Of a stretch of 64,000 bases of DNA, positions 60,806 to 64,000 are shown piece by piece. Each line of letters starts with the position of its first letter. Positions within the stretch are counted from its first letter, which is position 1. The notes below the pieces were generated by a model that saw only the letters and a program-made list of their open reading frames with translations, had not been told where the DNA came from and did no database searches. This DNA is from Anisus vortex. Lineage: Eukaryota; Mollusca; Gastropoda; Planorbidae. The stretch is taken from positions 23,397,844-23,461,843 of the forward strand of contig OX421496.1 in the NCBI GenBank assembly GCA_949126835.1, written 5' to 3'. Position numbers and translations under genes: made by a program.

Positions 60806-63194
60806 ATAAATACAACATTTAAATTTTAAAAAGTTTTCGAATGTGTCTATTTTTATTAATTTTTGATGATTTTCTATCTTTACTCAAATGTGTCTGCTCT
60901 GAACAGTTTATGGGTTCTGAAACTAAACAAATGTCATGTGATTCGCCAATCTTCATTTTGAAAAGATAAGTTTGCATTTTAAAGAAACGAATGTGCCAGA
61001 TTAGAGCCCTATTTTAAACGTGTCTTTGCTGTCTATGTTATACTCAATTTTAGTTGAATTTATTTTGATTCTAATAATTTTCTGGTTGCGAAATGTAATT
61101 GTTTAAAATTAAAAGATTATAAAATCAATTTAGTTAATAAATTGGGGTATTAATAAATTTTAAATAACTTTGTTATTTTCCGAATATTTACGTTTTTACG
61201 TAGGCTTGCAAGGTGAGACACCGGATATAACCAAGGCATGAACCATTACGTTTATTAATTAATGTTGTTGCTAAAAAATAGCTCTAAACATTTTCAAATA
61301 TTACTTGACTTTAAATGTATAATATAACTGTTTAGTGTAAAGGCAAAATATTTAGGGGAACTTTTCTCATCATCGACTATTGATTATTGATATGCGCTCT
61401 GGCAAATAAAAAAGATTCGCTTTTTTGACTTAGGCCGACTTAGGCCTATTTACTATTAAGTATTTAGTTTTTGATTTTGTAGTTGGATAATCTAGCTAGA
61501 TCATACTATTCATACTCAAAACTATAGTGTCTATAGTAACATAGTTTGCCACTGTTTGCTTTGCTAAAATTTAGAATGAGTTTAGTTTAGATTGTGATAT
61601 TCTAACAATAGCAATGTTTGCCTAACACTGTTACTAACAGTCACAGTAAAAAAAAATGGTATGTATGTAAGTACTTCATGTCATGATTTATTATTTGGAA
61701 ATTTGGTTAGCTGCAGTAGCTATTTTATATGAACAAACAACAATTCAAGACCTAGAATCTAGAAGTTCTATGCCCTAGGGGGCCTAGCGGTTAGCGGCCT
61801 TAGCCTTTTAATAATACTAATAATAGTAAAAGTGTATAAGTAGGCCTATAAAAGTATAAAAGTCTTACTAATTAAACAGACATTGACAATGGGCTCAATG
61901 ACTCAATGCCACTCAATGGCAACAAACAGTTGAAACAGAACTGAGAACTATTCAAAACATATTTTATAGATATAGAGTATAAATAAATAAATATGAGACT
62001 TATATTTTTATAGCGCATATCCCGTTCCCGTTGAGAACAGTTCTATGCGCTGCTGTAAACAGTCTAGTAGTCTATATATATGTATAGTCTAGTAGGCTAT
62101 ATAGTATAGGCTAGACTACAGTTAGCATTTAGTTTTAGGCCCTCTATGTCTAGGCCTATCATAAGTTCATAACTCTAGCCTATGCCCTATGCCTATTTAA
62201 CGCCTAGCCTATTTATTAGTATAGATAGGCCAATTTTATTTAGGCCTACTATTAAATTATTCCCAGCCCATATTACTAATTACATAGTATAGTCCAGTAT
62301 AGTCAGTATAGGCCTATTTGAACTCTTTCTATATTATAGCCCATGCCATATATAATATATTCTATTTGAATTATAATATAAATTATATGAATGTTTAAAT
62401 AAATATGTAAAACTAATCTCAACTAAATAGTAATTAGCAATAGTAGCTTATAGATATAGACTGCTAGTAGTATATATAGTATTATATAGTAGATATTAAT
62501 AAAATCTAATGTAAAAAAGTATAGGCCTAAACTGGTCTAAAGCCACTTATGTCATCACAAGCAGCTTGTAGACTGCTAGCAGTGCTACATGTACATGATA
62601 TTAATAAAATCTAATATAAAAAAAGTATAGGCCTAAACTGGTCTAAAGCCACTTATGTCATCACAAGTAGCTTGTAGACTGCTAGCAGTGCTACATGTAC
62701 ATGATATTAATAAAATCTAATGTAAAAAAAGTATAGGCCTAAACTGGTCTAAAGCCACTTATGTCATCACAAGTAGCTTGTAGACTGCTAGCAGTGCTAC
62801 ATGTACATGATATTAATAAAATCTAATATAAAAAAAGTATAGGCCTAAACTGGTCTAAAGCCACTTATGTCATCACAAGTAGCTTGTAGACTGCTAGCAG
62901 TGCTACATGTACATGATATTAATAACATCTAATATAAAAAAAGTATAGGCCTAAACTGGTCTAAAGCCACTTATGTCATCACAAGTAGTTTGTAGTTGTA
63001 GACTAGCCGTATGTAATGTGTATTTGTTTATTTATTATGCTGAATGAATGTGATGAGAGATTTGAATCCTAGAATTATTTTCTAACCTCACCAACTAGCA
63101 ACATCTTGGATTCTAAAGATGTAGACCTACATTGGCTGGCATTGAATAGGCAAGAGCATAACGTACAGTAAATTGTGTCGGACATTCACTTAAC
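60806..63194. other. 5' flank of the RCC1 gene and intergenic DNA, no gene recognised
   Basis: AT-rich with many stops on both strands. Frequent TAGGCCTA-type palindromes between 61430 and 62530 and a 106-bp tandem repeat at 62490-62992. No clear core promoter motif was found upstream of 60805. Confidence 0.5.
62490..62992. repeat. 106-bp tandem repeat (about 4.7 copies)
   Basis: Each unit contains GTATAGGCCTAAACTGGTCT, AAAGCCACTTATGTCATCAC, GCTTGTAGACTGCTAGCAGT and GCTACATGTACATGATATTA. Copies are nearly identical, with only a few substitutions. Confidence 0.96.
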
Positions 63195-63731
63195 GGCGTA
63201 TCTAGCCGTCCGGATAAATAGGCTGGGCTGGTAGATATTGTTCTAGTGGGCATATCACTAGAGATTTTTTTACAGCAGATCTAAATCTATTGTGTGTTCT
63301 TGGTTTAGTGGTTGGCTGCCATTTGGGCGCACTGGGATCGATTCTTTAATGATACCTTTTTTTTCTTCTACTTTAAAAAAAATTCCCGTTAATATTTTTT
63401 TAAAGATTGTAAAGATTTTCAGGACTTAAATTTTCCTAAAATGTTTTCATTTAGTAAAATCTAATAATTATATTTTAGACGCATACAGCTCATGTGGGTC
63501 GAGATGGGTGTTCGATCCCCAACCAAGGATATTCTTAACTTTTTGTTAAATAAAAAGGCTTATGGTAATGTAATTTTTGTCCCTGGGCTATGCCAGGAAA
63601 TTTAGCTTGTGGGCCTATATGATAGACTTAGGACTGACGCAAAAATATCTTTAGCGCTTGTTGTCCAGCGGTCATGTGACATGCCTGGCGGAACAAATCT
63701 ACCAACCTATTAGTCCGATATCTGGACGCCT
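63195..63731. mobile_element. TIR element with internal tRNA-like boxes, copy 2
   Basis: Same family as 59663-60462, without the LINE insertion. The left end (GGCTGGTAGATATTGTTC near 63224) pairs with the right end (GAACAAATCTACCAACC near 63692). An A-box-like GGTTTAGTGGTTGGC and B-box-like GGGATCGATTC lie at about 63304-63342, and a second B-box-like GGTGTTCGATCCCC near 63507. No ORF. Confidence 0.75.
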
Positions 63732-64000
63732 AGACACTTAAACCAAATATCTTTTTTTTTGGCACTATCTACTTGGCAAATAATACACATTGAAATAGTT
63801 AAAATAAGAAAAACTAGAGAATGTTCAATAAATATCAAACTTTTAAATACATTATAATTTAGTTAATAATAATAATTATATTATTGAACAGATAAAAGTC
63901 AAAACAAATCTGAATTTTATCAGTTTTGCAATGTTTAAATTGCTAACTTTTTTTTTCTGGCTGGCAATCAACCTAACCTTTGGAAGGCTAATTGACCCAA
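63732..64000. other. Window end, nothing recognised
   Basis: AT-rich sequence without an open frame or repeat that I could identify. Confidence 0.5.

Overview
The window is a piece of an animal nuclear genome: AT-rich, with GT-AG introns, many minisatellites, and both non-LTR retrotransposons and TIR elements. The gene content and repeat style (LINE, tRNA-derived SINE, many TAGGCCTA palindromes) suggest a lophotrochozoan, most likely a mollusc. That placement is inference. Nothing bacterial or viral was seen.

Three genes are supported. (1) HSP90B1 (GRP94/endoplasmin), plus strand, 2760-17965: 16 exons in one continuous frame ending in KDEL; the signal-peptide exon was not found. (2) A giant open exon, plus strand, 21278-28393: about 2,060 residues of DxDGDGIPD calcium-loop repeats, then about 310 Lys/Pro/Gln-rich residues ending in RTEL, which resembles an ER-retrieval signal. 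(3) On the minus strand, 60805 down to 33332, a 32-exon gene for about 1,555 residues. It has an N-terminal propeller-like region, a helical middle, a run of RCC1 repeats and a C-terminal Cys/His RING-like end. I assembled it exon by exon; the summed exon length (4,668 nt) is divisible by 3 and every junction phase fits. Its architecture suggests a claret/GLO-4-type regulator of lysosome-related organelles, but this is unproven. Genes 2 and 3 converge across about 5 kb.

Gene 1 and possibly gene 2 point to the ER lumen: a KDEL chaperone followed by an extremely acidic, potentially Ca2+-buffering protein with an RTEL end. Whether gene 2 is secreted, and how it starts, depends on an upstream exon I could not identify.

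The rest is repeats. HSP90B1 intron 3 (3813-11378) holds three minisatellites (38/39, 48 and 16 bp) and a CpG-richer stretch with ACGTG motifs. The RCC1 gene's introns hold a LINE with one in-frame stop (40006-about 42905), an inverted copy of one of its own exons (39629-39717), seven tandem copies of an exon 3' end with its splice donor (53876-54433), a LINE fragment inside a minisatellite (36244-36952), a 29-bp satellite of about 52 copies (57373-58876) and several TIR elements. A tRNA-derived SINE (2163-2335) shares its 3' tail and a small hairpin with the LINE. The right end (60806-64000) has no recognisable gene; it holds a 106-bp tandem repeat and the second copy of a TIR element also present at 59663-60462.
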